A DNA stretch of 64,000 nucleotides from Sophora flavescens (taxonomy: Eukaryota > Streptophyta > Magnoliopsida > Fabales > Fabaceae). This document shows, piece after piece, positions 11,925 through 21,020 of this stretch. Where the stretch lies: assembly GCA_030762895.1 (NCBI GenBank), contig CM061065.1, positions 75,653,676 through 75,717,675 of the forward strand. The letters run 5' to 3'. The first letter of the stretch is position 1, and every line of letters starts with the position of its first letter. The translations under genes and the position numbers were made by a program. The notes under the pieces were generated by a model. The model saw only the letters and a program-made list of their open reading frames with translations, searched no databases and was not told the DNA's origin.

Positions 11925-12125
11925 TTCCACCTTTCTTTTCTTTCTTTTTCTTTTATTTTTCACTTCTCTTTTTTTTTTGTCATCCCCATCTCTTTATATT
12001 TTTCTTTTCTTTTCTTTTCTTTTCTTTTTCTTTTATTTTTTTTATTTTTATTTTTATTTTTTATAATTGGAGAGGGGAGATTTTTCAACTCAAAAGAATT
12101 TTTTTTTTTTTATTTTTTTTTTCTA
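11925..12125 (-). repeat. Purine-rich tract of element B
   Basis: About 200 bases are almost pure pyrimidine on the plus strand (TTTTC and TTTA runs), hence purine in the element's sense. Open frames here are low-complexity Phe/Leu/Ser shadows. Comparable tracts occur between the ORF and the 3' LTR in elements A, C and D. Confidence 0.85.
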
Positions 12126-13072
12126 ATTCTTGTCCCAAACTTTCAACTACCTTTTTCACCCTTTTTGTAATACTTTAGAAGGTCCCTTATCAAGTATATG
12201 TATCAAAATTTTCAGGGTACCAAGAAAAGCATTTTATTCATTCAGGCTCAAAATTGGGCAACTAAGGGGTAGCATTTCATCATTCAAAACTCAGAAGGCC
12301 AGAAAAATACCTATTGCCTCAATCATTTTCAAAAATGTTTCCAAAAAATTTTAAGCTTTAACGTGGTTTTAAGTCAAGTTCTAGAGAAAACAAACCAAGA
12401 GGAGCAACACTCAACACAAAGAACGGGGGCAGATTCAGTGAGTACCCCCTAATGGCTCAAAAGCTCACATTTTATCAGTTCAAGAACCAGTGAGAAACAC
12501 AAGTCTAAAGAAACATATGCTAATCATCAACTATCCAAGATCATCTCAAGCATATTCATTTGCAGCCATATCACAAGAATAAACAGAATTGGGTTCAAAA
12601 ATCCACTATCACAATTTAATTGGCACTTAGTTCTCACAATCATAAGCTCAATCTAAGCAGGGGTAACCGAATCATGTGATCATGCAAACTTAAGCCTATA
12701 TGAATGCAATATTTACAATGCAAGCAAAAAGATTACCCCTACCCCAAGCTTAAAGATTTACATTGTCCCCAATGTAAACAATCAAGTTGGAGAGAGGAGA
12801 AGAAAAATAAAATAAAGCAAAAAAATTGGAACGGCTTACCGAGGCGGTAGTGGGTGTTGGCTCACATACTTTATGGTTTTGTTTCTCCCCGCTCTTTTTC
12901 TCCTTCCTTTATTCAAAATCTGAAGACACTTAACAAAATTATTAACAAACCTCTTGAGCTTCTCAAATTATTCAAGAGGTTAAAGCAAAAACAAAATTAA
13001 CTAAAGAGAAGGGTTAAGAAAAGTTGGGTTGCCTCCCAATAAGCGCTTCTTTAACGTCACTAGCTTGACTTA

Positions 13073-14047
13073 TTAAGAAGCATCCACCGGATCCCATAAC
13101 CTGTGGTATAAGGACCAAGGAATGCTAACCATGTAAGATCCTTCAATCGGATCCCACGGTTTGTAGCATAAATATGGGAGTGAGCTCTTGAAAATCATGG
13201 TGACCTCACCAAATGTGTTGAATTTCTCACTTCCTCTTGGGTCAAAATTGACCCCTTCATCCACAAAATCTTCCCAATAAAAATGGGGTTCAACCTCAGG
13301 TAGAGGCATGAACTCCATTGTTGACTGCTTTAAAATGTGAGGTGGCAAACAATTCGAGAGGATCATTGGTGCTGTTCTGGCTTCTGTACAATCTTCACTC
13401 TCAGCATTGCCAAATCCATCACCTTCCAAATATGCAGAAATCTCCGTACAAACCACACAAGTGCTTCTCCCATCACATTCCACACATGCATAGGAACCAA
13501 TAGCATCATCTAATTCCAAAAGTTTTTCATCATCTCCAAGCATGGTGAAATAGATGTCCTCCAATTGCCTCTTCCTTTCAGGCTCCTTAGTCAAGGGTTC
13601 AATGGGGAATGGTGCAACTATGTTCTCCAAAACAGGGTCTTCACTTCTTGACTCGGTTGCTCCCAATTCTTCTTCCTCCTCATCCATCATTGCATCATCT
13701 TCATCATCATCCATCAAGTTCCCATTTGGCATTTCGGATAGTAGGTTAGAGAGTTCCTCAATACGTACCCCGAGACTTCGAATAGTATCTTCTTGATTTT
13801 TTAATTCTTCCATTGTTGTTGCCATGAAGTTCTCCAAAACGGCCTCTAAGTGAGGTTGACTATCCGGGATAGGTTGCTCAACCTCGACTGGGAATGCGGA
13901 TTTGAAGTTCTCCCAAGCAACTTCCAATGGGGATGGCTCATCATACCAAGGTGTGGAAGATTCCCAATGTTCCCCTTCATCCATCAAAGTATTGTTTGGA
14001 GGGTTCCCCCACCATGGAGTGGAAGTGTTGGGAAATTGATTTCCCAT
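13073..14047 (-). CDS. Gag-like protein of element B with a Cys-rich module
   Basis: This 324-codon intact frame is the only gene of element B. It starts about 340 bases inside the primer site. Its N-terminal half is hydrophilic with an acidic run near residues 113-128. The core YFTML (166-170) leads to LDDAIGSYACVE and a Cys module C188-x2-C191-x5-C197-x2-C200. The C-terminus has two WDP motifs, the last at residues 318-320. The core, the 'FYWEDFV' block and the WDP tail are shared with the frame of element D, and the core and tail also with A and C. It lacks the CCHC knuckle and all enzyme motifs. A gag-like or RNA-binding role is inferred only from position and the Cys pattern. Confidence 0.65.
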   Translation of the reverse strand: MGNQFPNTSTPWWGNPPNNTLMDEGEHWESSTPWYDEPSPLEVAWENFKSAFPVEVEQPIPDSQPHLEAVLENFMATTMEELKNQEDTIRSLGVRIEELSNLLSEMPNGNLMDDDEDDAMMDEEEEELGATESRSEDPVLENIVAPFPIEPLTKEPERKRQLEDIYFTMLGDDEKLLELDDAIGSYACVECDGRSTCVVCTEISAYLEGDGFGNAESEDCTEARTAPMILSNCLPPHILKQSTMEFMPLPEVEPHFYWEDFVDEGVNFDPRGSEKFNTFGEVTMIFKSSLPYLCYKPWDPIEGSYMVSIPWSLYHRLWDPVDAS

Positions 14048-14382
14048 TCAAGCATAACCTACCACTGGTGGAGGAGAGACAGATTGCCCTTGACACTCAT
14101 TACTCACTTGTTGGATGTTTATGGCTAATTGCAAAGATATCTACCCGCAGCTGCAACTCGAGATATCTCCACCTCGCATCGATGGCTGATAATAATTAAA
14201 GTCCATGATCCCGCCAAACCAATTTTCACCTCGGACAATTAAGCCCAAGATCAAAGAAACAAAAATTCAAATATATACAAAACTAACAAAAGAAAAATAT
14301 CAGTTATATACAGAAAAATAAAATAAAAAAAATGTCTAAACTAGTTGTCTCATTTGTTACTAATGATATTGACAAAGCCAAT

Positions 14383-14399
14383 CCCCGGCAACGGCGCCA
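14383..14399 (-). other. Primer-binding site of element B (tRNA-Asp)
   Basis: On the minus strand this reads TGGCGCCGTTGCCGGGG, six bases inside the LTR, matching the 3' end complement of plant tRNA-Asp used by many Athila/Tat-type elements. Confidence 0.9.
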
Positions 14400-14405
14400 A
14401 AAACT

Positions 14406-15847
14406 TGATGCGTGATTTTTAAGATATATAAATAAAGGCACGTGCACCTCGTCGCAATCAAGTAATACGGTGGTGAGACCGGTTATCGTATCCACAGGGA
14501 TTGGTTGTCAATTACCAATTCGCAAGCTTAACAACTATCTAGACTAAAATAAAGTATGAGAGATTAAACAGAAAATAAAGAAACAAAATATTTTTGTCTT
14601 TTTGGAATTTTCTCAAACACTTGGTATGCAAACAGGGATGTGGCTAGAATTGTCAGGGTTAGACTACACTAATCCTCCCTTAATTGCAATGAAATGGTTT
14701 CTAACACAAGTCCTAATTCAATTATGCCAATCAAGCCTTTTCTAAAGTACTCAAGCCTAATGTCTTAGGTGCATTGAGCCTAAAACCCCAAATTAAACCC
14801 TAATGTCTTAGGTGGAATAACCTAAGATTTTGCATTAAGTTAAGACTTATAAGATTGCAAGCAGCCAACACCTATGTCTAGATTCTTGACCTACTTGGCA
14901 TACGATTCATGAGCATGCCTTAACACCAACCTTTCAGTCATCTATTAAAGCAACATATCATTCCTATGGGTAGTTAATCCAAGGAAAGCATTAAACACAG
15001 AATCACATACTCATAACGAAATAGAAACTTGTATTAAACAACCACATCACAATACAACTAAGTTCAGAAAAGTTACATCTAACCCCAACAATGGGGATTA
15101 ACTACTCATGATAAAAGGAAATACAAAATAGGATGAGAAAAGGGATGGAGAACACTCATAGACAAGCTTCCTCCAATCTTCTCCCCCATCCAAGAGCAGA
15201 GAAAACGCCCCTTTTTGGTTAGAAACCCTCTCCACCCGACCTCGGCCTGCCTCCAAGTGCGAGATCCCTAATTCTGCTCAAAGTGCGGGTTTATTTATAG
15301 GTCCGTCGCCCGTCACGGCCGTGATGTCCATCACGGCCAGGCCGTGACGCTTTACTTTCTGGAACATTTGGCATTTTAGGTCTCTCGCGTGGCGAGACAT
15401 TGCTCGCGTCGCGAGCCTCCATTCCATGGCCGTGATCTCCATCACGGCCAAGCCGTGATGGTCTCTGACTTGTGATGGTTTTGGGTCACGGCCGTGATGT
15501 ACATCACGGCTAGGCCGTGACAGACTCTGTTTTCAGCTTTTCTGCCTTTTCAGTTTTACCCGATCATGGTCGTGACGGGCATCACGGCTAGGCCGTGACG
15601 GGCATCACGGCTAGGCCGTGATGGGCTCTGTTTAGCTCATTTTCTTCCCTTTTAAGGCTCTAATTCATCCAATCTTCATTATAGCCAAATATGCACAGTT
15701 TTTCTCCAATTTCTGCAAAACAATACACAGAAACCACCTCATCCGTTCCAAAGGAAAAACTATACAAAATCAACACTAAATTGGCCTAACTATATGCAAA
15801 TGCATGCAGAAATGTACATGAAAAATGAGGTAAAATCACACTCATCA
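14406..15847 (-). repeat. 5' LTR of element B
   Basis: This 1442-base LTR is nearly identical to 9965-11387. Its palindrome array (15306-15625) has an additional unit: the block GGGCATCACGGCTAGGCCG occurs twice in tandem near 15577-15622 but once in the partner LTR. The TATA-like box is at 15288-15301. Confidence 0.92.
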
Positions 15848-15852
15848 ATTAC
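15848..15852. other. Target-site duplication of element B, right
   Basis: ATTAC, identical to 9960-9964. Element C sequence resumes after it. Confidence 0.9.
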
Positions 15853-16199
15853 CCACATAAATTTGAGTGATTGAGTGAAATTACACTTCCCGTGAGTAGT
15901 TGGGTAGCAAATAGTTCTTCCTTAATTGAATTAGTCATGTTCTTTAATTTCTCATGTGTGGAAATATTGGAGCACCATTGTTATGATTTCTTCTTTGGAA
16001 TATTCTAGGATGTGAACTTGTTATAAGGTGATTCTTTTGTTCTAGGATTGCTTACATGGTTTGGGTGGTGCATTGCTTTGTTATTGTTAAGTTAGGGTGT
16101 CCCTTGAGTCGATGTTTGCTTGGTTTGTTGTCCTTAGTGTTTTGTGTGTTAATTGAGTTACTTTTGCTTGGGGACAAGCAAAGTTTTAGGTTTGGGGTG

Positions 16200-17763
16200 T
16201 GATAATCCGCTAGATACTGTGATTTATATATATTTTTTGAGTGGATTTTTACTCCCGATTATATTAATTAATTGAGTTTTGTCCCTAAGTTTAAGTAATT
16301 GAGTTCTTAATAAAGTTTTACATATTTTAGTTTAATTTCATATTTTTAGAGTTAATCTAATAATATTTTTTACCTTGTTGTGTTTGTAGGAAATAATAAA
16401 GTTTTGCACTAATTGGATACTGGGCTTCTAACAAAATTGCATGAAAATTAAAGAAGCAAGCTCAATTATTTAAATTTGTTAAACCACAGCCCATGAAGAA
16501 ATTGAAGGAGAATGGTTAATTGTTAGAGAGAGAATTCAAATCATTTTGGAATTTGATTCCAAAAGTGCCGCACAAGGATCTTGGAAATGATATGGATTGG
16601 CATTAGTTTTGACATTGGGCTCTTAACAAAATTGAAGACAACAAAACAAGGAATGAGAATTGTTGTACAAGAGGCCCACGAAGGAAGCTTCAGGAAGTGC
16701 AAATTAGTAGCTATTGGAATTGGAATTGGCAAAAAGGAAAAGTAGCTCATGAAGAGCTAATGGACTCCAACTTAAAAATGAATACGTGGGCCTTGCTGGA
16801 CATTCTAGAGGTGGTGGTGGCCTTTAATATTTGGAGAGAAAGAATGCAGAGAAGGAGGAAATAGAAGACCTAGGGAAAATATAAAAAGTAACGCCCACCA
16901 ACGTGAAAAAAAGAAAAAAGAAGAGAGCCGCACAGTGAAAAAGGATAGTAGCCGCACAGCAAAAACGGAACGAGAGAGAATTATACAATTTTGAGGGGAG
17001 AAAAGGAAGCAAGAGAGTTGAAGTTGACGAGTAGAGATTCATGATGATTACCTTGGCTTCATCTTCTCTCGGAGTTTGTTCTATTTCTATTATGTCTAGC
17101 TAATTTTCTTTTGTTAGAGGTAGATGGAACTGTTTATATAACTTGTTTTGATTCTGGATAATTACTTGTTCTTGTTTGTTTAATTTCAAGAGTTTATTCA
17201 CTGTTTGCATGTTTATCTACTGCATGAATTTTACAATTGGGAAATTTGAATTCTTAGTTGCTGCTTGTGAATGAACAATTTGCGCGTGTTACTTAGGAAT
17301 AAGAACACAATCAGATTAAAGTTTTTGAGTTGTAATCATTCTTAATGCTTCTGTTAATTATCTAATACTCAAGGAATTGAATTAGTAATTTAGACAAAAA
17401 GATTTTTCCACCTGAGGAATTAGGGGATAAATTACAAAACTCAGTTTCAATTGGATAAGCTGTTCAATTCGATTCTCTAACAATTTTTTCTTGGTTATTA
17501 AAACCCAAATTTTCTGTTGCTTAATTTTCTCAATTGAAAATACCAAAAATATTTTCTGTTCCTTGTTAAATTTTTGTTCTTATTTATTGGTGAAAACAAT
17601 TTTCAAACCATTTGGTCCCTCAAACGAAGTTGAGTTGGCATGTTAGTAGTTAACGGTTCAACCCCGAGGACGATTTTTTTTATTACTATAGTTAGCGATT
17701 TGGTGCACTTGCCAATTTTGCTCAACAAAACGCTATAGTACTTAAATTTATGACATCGCATCA
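16200..17763 (+). repeat. 3' LTR of element C
   Basis: The LTR starts TGATAATCC right after the polypurine tract and ends near CGCATCA. Its last 130 bases hold the R/U5-type motif 'gtgcacttgcc' seen in the related LTRs. Unlike the LTRs of A, B and D it shows no clear GC-rich palindrome array. The exact end (17760 or 17763) is uncertain because the partner LTR is missing. Confidence 0.65.
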
Positions 17764-17868
17764 GAAGCGCGATCGTTGTCTACAACTTACGAGAGCTCCG
17801 AAATAGATACCCAAAAGCGCTATGAAATCCAAAAATACGTGCTATTAAATCCTGAATCTTTGTAGTGC
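17764..17868. mobile_element. Terminal fragment of a CACTA-like transposon
   Basis: The segment ends at 17868 in CTTTGTAGTG, whose complement CACTACAAAG is a common CACTA terminus. Repeats such as AAGCGCTAT and ACGTGCTATTAAA precede it as subterminal repeats. The other end is not found. Confidence 0.4.
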
Positions 17869-18307
17869 ATTTGATAAGTAATGCATGCAATTGGAAAAGA
17901 ACTTAATCTTTTGACATAGTTTAATACTTCTATTGGAATATTAACTTCTTCTCTTAACCTTAACATGCAAAAAATCTAACCTCACAAAATCTGTTATTGT
18001 ACAAGCTGATGATAATAATAATAAGGCTAAATTACTCTTTTGGTCTCTTATCTTTATTTTAGGTTTCATTTTGGTCCCTCGTTTATTTTTTATTTCGTTT
18101 TGGCCCCTATCCTACGAAAGTCAGCCTATTTTGGTCCCTTCCATCAATGTTGTACTGACGGCGTTAGGTTTCCGCCGTCAGTTGCCGGAAACTACTGTCA
18201 CTCGCCGAAATCTGGGTTTAAAGAGAAAAACATCATTTTCATTTTCTCTCTCTTCTTCCTTCTCTTCCTCCCTTCCTTCTTCCTCACTTTATTTCCTAAA
18301 TGAGAAA

Positions 18308-18500
18308 TGCTTTTTGAACACCTCATTTGGGACACCTCCAGCGAGACCTAAATTTTTAGTTAATTATGTGCAAATATTTGGTTAACTTCAGATGACCCAT
18401 TAACCATATAATAAACTGAATTAACCAAATATTCATACTTGATTAACCAAATATTTAGGTGTCACTTGAGGTATCCCAAATGAGGTGTCCAAATAACACC
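18308..18500. mobile_element. Small MITE-like inverted repeat
   Basis: ACACCTCATTTGGGACACCT near the left end is mirrored by ATCCCAAATGAGGTGTCC at the right end, with further inverted motifs (CAAATATTTGGTTAA) inside. No coding capacity. Confidence 0.6.
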
Positions 18501-18619
18501 ACTGATTGCAAAACCCCAAGAAAACTATCTCTTACGCTGACCAAGTTAATAACTTTATGCAATTTGATTTGTGATTAATTTAAGTGTGAAAAAAAACAGA
18601 TAAAAAAAAGGAATGAAGT

Positions 18620-19300
18620 TACCTTAGTCCCATGATCAGAAACGAAGGGTGCGTTTGATTTGCAAAAATTCAGGGGACTGGACAGCACAAAAATTTTTGT
18701 CCCCTGTTTGATCTGAAAAGTGGTCAGGGGACAGGACAAAAAAGGGGGTGAGGGACAGGACAAAACCCCAAAATTTTGTCCCCCACCAAACCATGGGACA
18801 AAAAGTTGTCCCATAGACAGGCTAACAAAAGACAAAATTATCCTTACATCTCTCTCATCTCTCTTCTATCTCCCTCCTCTCTCCCTCCCTCCTCTCTCTC
18901 TCCCCTCTCTCTCTCCTCTCTCTCTCCTTGCTCTCTCTCCCCCTCTCCTCTTTATCTCTTTCTCTCTCCTCTCTCTCTATACATAATTATACAAAATTAT
19001 ATATTGTATATTTATATATTAAATAATATTTATTATAAAGGGTATTTCGGTAAATTTAATATTATTTTGTTCGTGCTGTCCATTATCCATCAAACAATGT
19101 ACAAGACAAAGAATTGTCCTGTAACTCAAGGATTTGTCCTGTGCTGTACTGTCTGTCCTGTGCTGTTCTGATACTTTTTTAAATCAAACGTACCCGAAGT
19201 CATACTTCTCGAGAGCATTGGTGAAGAGTTCGAGGGTGAAAGAGACGCCTTCCATGGGAGCAGTGAGACATCTCACATAAGTAACGAGTGGTATTTGAAA
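18620..19300 (-). pseudogene. Trapped exon fragment in the Pack-MULE, split by a MITE
   Basis: On the minus strand, 19199-19300 encodes a peptide with CLTAPMEGVSFTLELF and NALEKYDF. After removing the MITE (18647-19195) and one copy of its flanking three bases, the frame continues VSDHGTK and meets a GTAACT splice donor at about 18622. A normal plant exon with a 3' splice junction therefore seems to have been captured first and then interrupted. I do not recognise the protein family. The wider frame upstream (to 19411) loses exon character. Confidence 0.5.
18647..19195. mobile_element. TIR transposon (MITE, PIF/Harbinger- or hAT-like)
   Basis: The ends GGGTGCGTTTGATTT and AAATCAAACGTACCC are inverted repeats with one mismatch. 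GAA flanks both sides (18644-18646, 19196-19198). Longer inner inverted motifs (GGACAGGACAAAA and the TGTCCTGT series) follow. The interior holds CT-rich low-complexity sequence and no transposase. The three-base duplication favours PIF/Harbinger, but the bases are not the usual TTA/TAA. Confidence 0.7.
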
Positions 19301-19866
19301 TATTTTATTCTCAAGCAAACTATATTTTTGAGAATGTAATTCCTGATAATAAAGTTTTACCATCTTGACACATGGTAATAGAGTTTTCTCAAGTTTATAA
19401 TTATCATTCATTAATTTTATTCCAGTAAATCTTTTATACCTGGGAATAAATTTTTAAAACTTGTAACAAACATGAAAAAATTTTATTCCCATGCCAACAT
19501 TCCCTAAATATTTTTTTAAAACTTATACCAAACGTTACTATAGGCTTGTTCAAAAAGCTCTAAGTTTCAATCTCTCTTTGTTCTGGGCACTCGATATTGC
19601 TACTATGGGAAGCAAGAGATGGGAGAGGAAGGGAAGGAAGAAGACAGAGAAAGAGGAAATGGGGTTTTTATCTCTCAAACCCAAATTCCGACAAGATTCC
19701 GGAGGTGGTTTCTGACAATGACGGTGGAAACCAAAAAAACAAACAGAAGGTATCAAAATAGGCTAACGTTTGTAAGATAGGGAACCAAAACGGAACAAAA
19801 AATAAATAAGAGACCAAAATAAAACCTAAAATAAAGAGATAAAGGAACCAAAAGAGTAATTTAACC

Positions 19867-19911
<45 letters not shown>

Positions 19912-19912
19912 G
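19867..19912. repeat. (AAT)n microsatellite
   Basis: AAT repeats lie on the right flank of the Pack-MULE. A shorter run lies on the left flank at 18010-18024. Confidence 0.9.
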
Positions 19913-20338
19913 TTAGTCAGTTAATCAAAGAGAACAATAACTAGATAACTTTGGAGACATGATATAGCAATTACCAGGGTCTAAGGCAATTCTCTAAGTT
20001 GTCTTATGGTACACACGGTCCTAATTTCATCTCCACTATCTAGAGTGCTAAAATATATTTTCTGCTCAATTCATTTATTTGCGCTATAAAACATGATTAC
20101 TTTGATTAGTCTTAGGACTCCTCTCTTGTAATTGGAAGTAATCAGGTGACTCTACTCCCAACTCGGAACGGATGCAGAAAGGATTAAACTGTTCTCCTAA
20201 ACTAGTCACGTACCACGCACAAATACACATAAATCTGTTCACCTCCTAATCTAGTCACAGACACATTTAATGGGATATATTTAAGGAAAGTTGATTCCTA
20301 CTTGCGTCTTAACACTTCTATGTTTGTTTGACGAAAAA
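19913..20338. other. Intergenic, no feature seen
   Basis: AT-rich sequence between the Pack-MULE and the 3' side of the DeSI gene. I see no reading frame or repeat of note. Confidence 0.5.
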
Positions 20339-20482
20339 TGTTAGAAATATCGCATTTCTCTTCAACACACTCTTTATTATTAGGTGGATTTCATGTGAGA
20401 CCCACCAAAACACATGATCCCACATGAAAGCCAGGGTGTTAAGATGAGTGTAATGAAGAGTGTGATGCTAACATTACTCTTG
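20339..20482. mobile_element. MITE-like inverted repeat
   Basis: Left motif TGTTAGAAATATCGCATTTC and the CAACACACTCTTTA that follows are mirrored by GAAGAGTGTGATGCTAACATT at the right. Length is about 144 bases and noncoding. Confidence 0.55.
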
Positions 20483-21020
20483 TTTGGCTGATAAATCGGT
20501 GCAGGCACCCTAACTGAATCACTAGTTAGAAAATCCTGTCTATTCTAGATGACATGGTTGCTTTTTGTTGTCCAAATTTATATCAGGAAGGCCTAACTTT
20601 AGTAGGCTGTGAATGTCGGGAGCAGTTTATCACACTAAAGTTTTTCCCCAGCCATGAAATTGAGCTGAAACAGAAGTAAATCTGACAAAATCACAACCTG
20701 GCAAAGATTACAAGCAAAAACTAGACGGCAGAGGAAAAAAATAATAAAAGAACAGACAAATCCCTGAGCTTGGATATTCAAAACAAATAAATAAATAAAA
20801 ACAGCAAGTGCACGAGACTCTGGGGGATTCTGCGGAGGGTAGTTTTAATCCTGCAAGCTGGAGAGAGGTTGTTTACAAGATTTGAAATATGGACAAAAAT
20901 ATTTGCACTTCTAGAGGAGCATAAATGACTAAAAGCAATAATTTCTTTTCCAGAAATTCAGTTACCAGAAAGACAATTGATACTCTACAGCAGAGAGGAA
21001 TACTGAGAAGTATAGTCTTC

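Larger units (their letters stand above)
9965..15847 (-). mobile_element. Complete non-autonomous Ty3-gypsy element B (Athila/Tat-like)
   Basis: The element is 5883 bases long, with LTRs at 9965-11387 and 14406-15847 and a perfect five-base duplication ATTAC on both sides. On the minus strand it reads LTR starting TGATGAGTG, primer site for tRNA-Asp (14383-14399), one gag-like frame (14047-13073), a purine-rich stretch, a polypurine tract (AAGCTTGGGG, near 11390-11402) and LTR. No protease, reverse transcriptase, RNase H or integrase is present. The LTRs are nearly identical over long stretches, so insertion was recent relative to elements A and C. It sits inside element C. Confidence 0.93.
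7787..17763 (+). mobile_element. Non-autonomous Ty3-gypsy element C, split by element B
   Basis: A gag-like frame related to that of element A (7867-8568) is followed by a noncoding interior to 9964. The interior resumes after element B at 15853 and reaches a polypurine tract (16187-16199, TTTGGGG core) and a 3' LTR (16200-17763). The motif 'ggggacaagcaaag' before the polypurine tract is shared with A, B and D. No 5' LTR or primer site is found upstream of 7867, so the left end is lost and the start given is approximate. The bases ATTAC at 9960-9964 are the target site of element B. Confidence 0.7.
18025..19866. mobile_element. Pack-MULE-like element with long inverted ends
   Basis: The left arm (18025 to about 18300) and right arm (about 19550 to 19866) are inverted copies, both starting GGTTAAATTACTCTTTTGG or close to it, with repeated 'tttggtccct'-type motifs. 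The flanks are TAATAATAA on both sides (18016-18024 and 19867-19875), a possible nine-base duplication although it lies in an AAT microsatellite. Between the arms lie a MITE-like inverted repeat (18308-18500) and an exon-like coding fragment (minus, 18600-19300) split by another MITE. No transposase is present. Confidence 0.7.

Noticed and set aside
11821..12178. Phe/Leu-rich membrane-like frames
   Set aside because: Low-complexity pyrimidine tract of element B, not a membrane protein.
18720..19171. Ser/Leu/Pro-rich frames
   Set aside because: CT-rich simple sequence inside a MITE.
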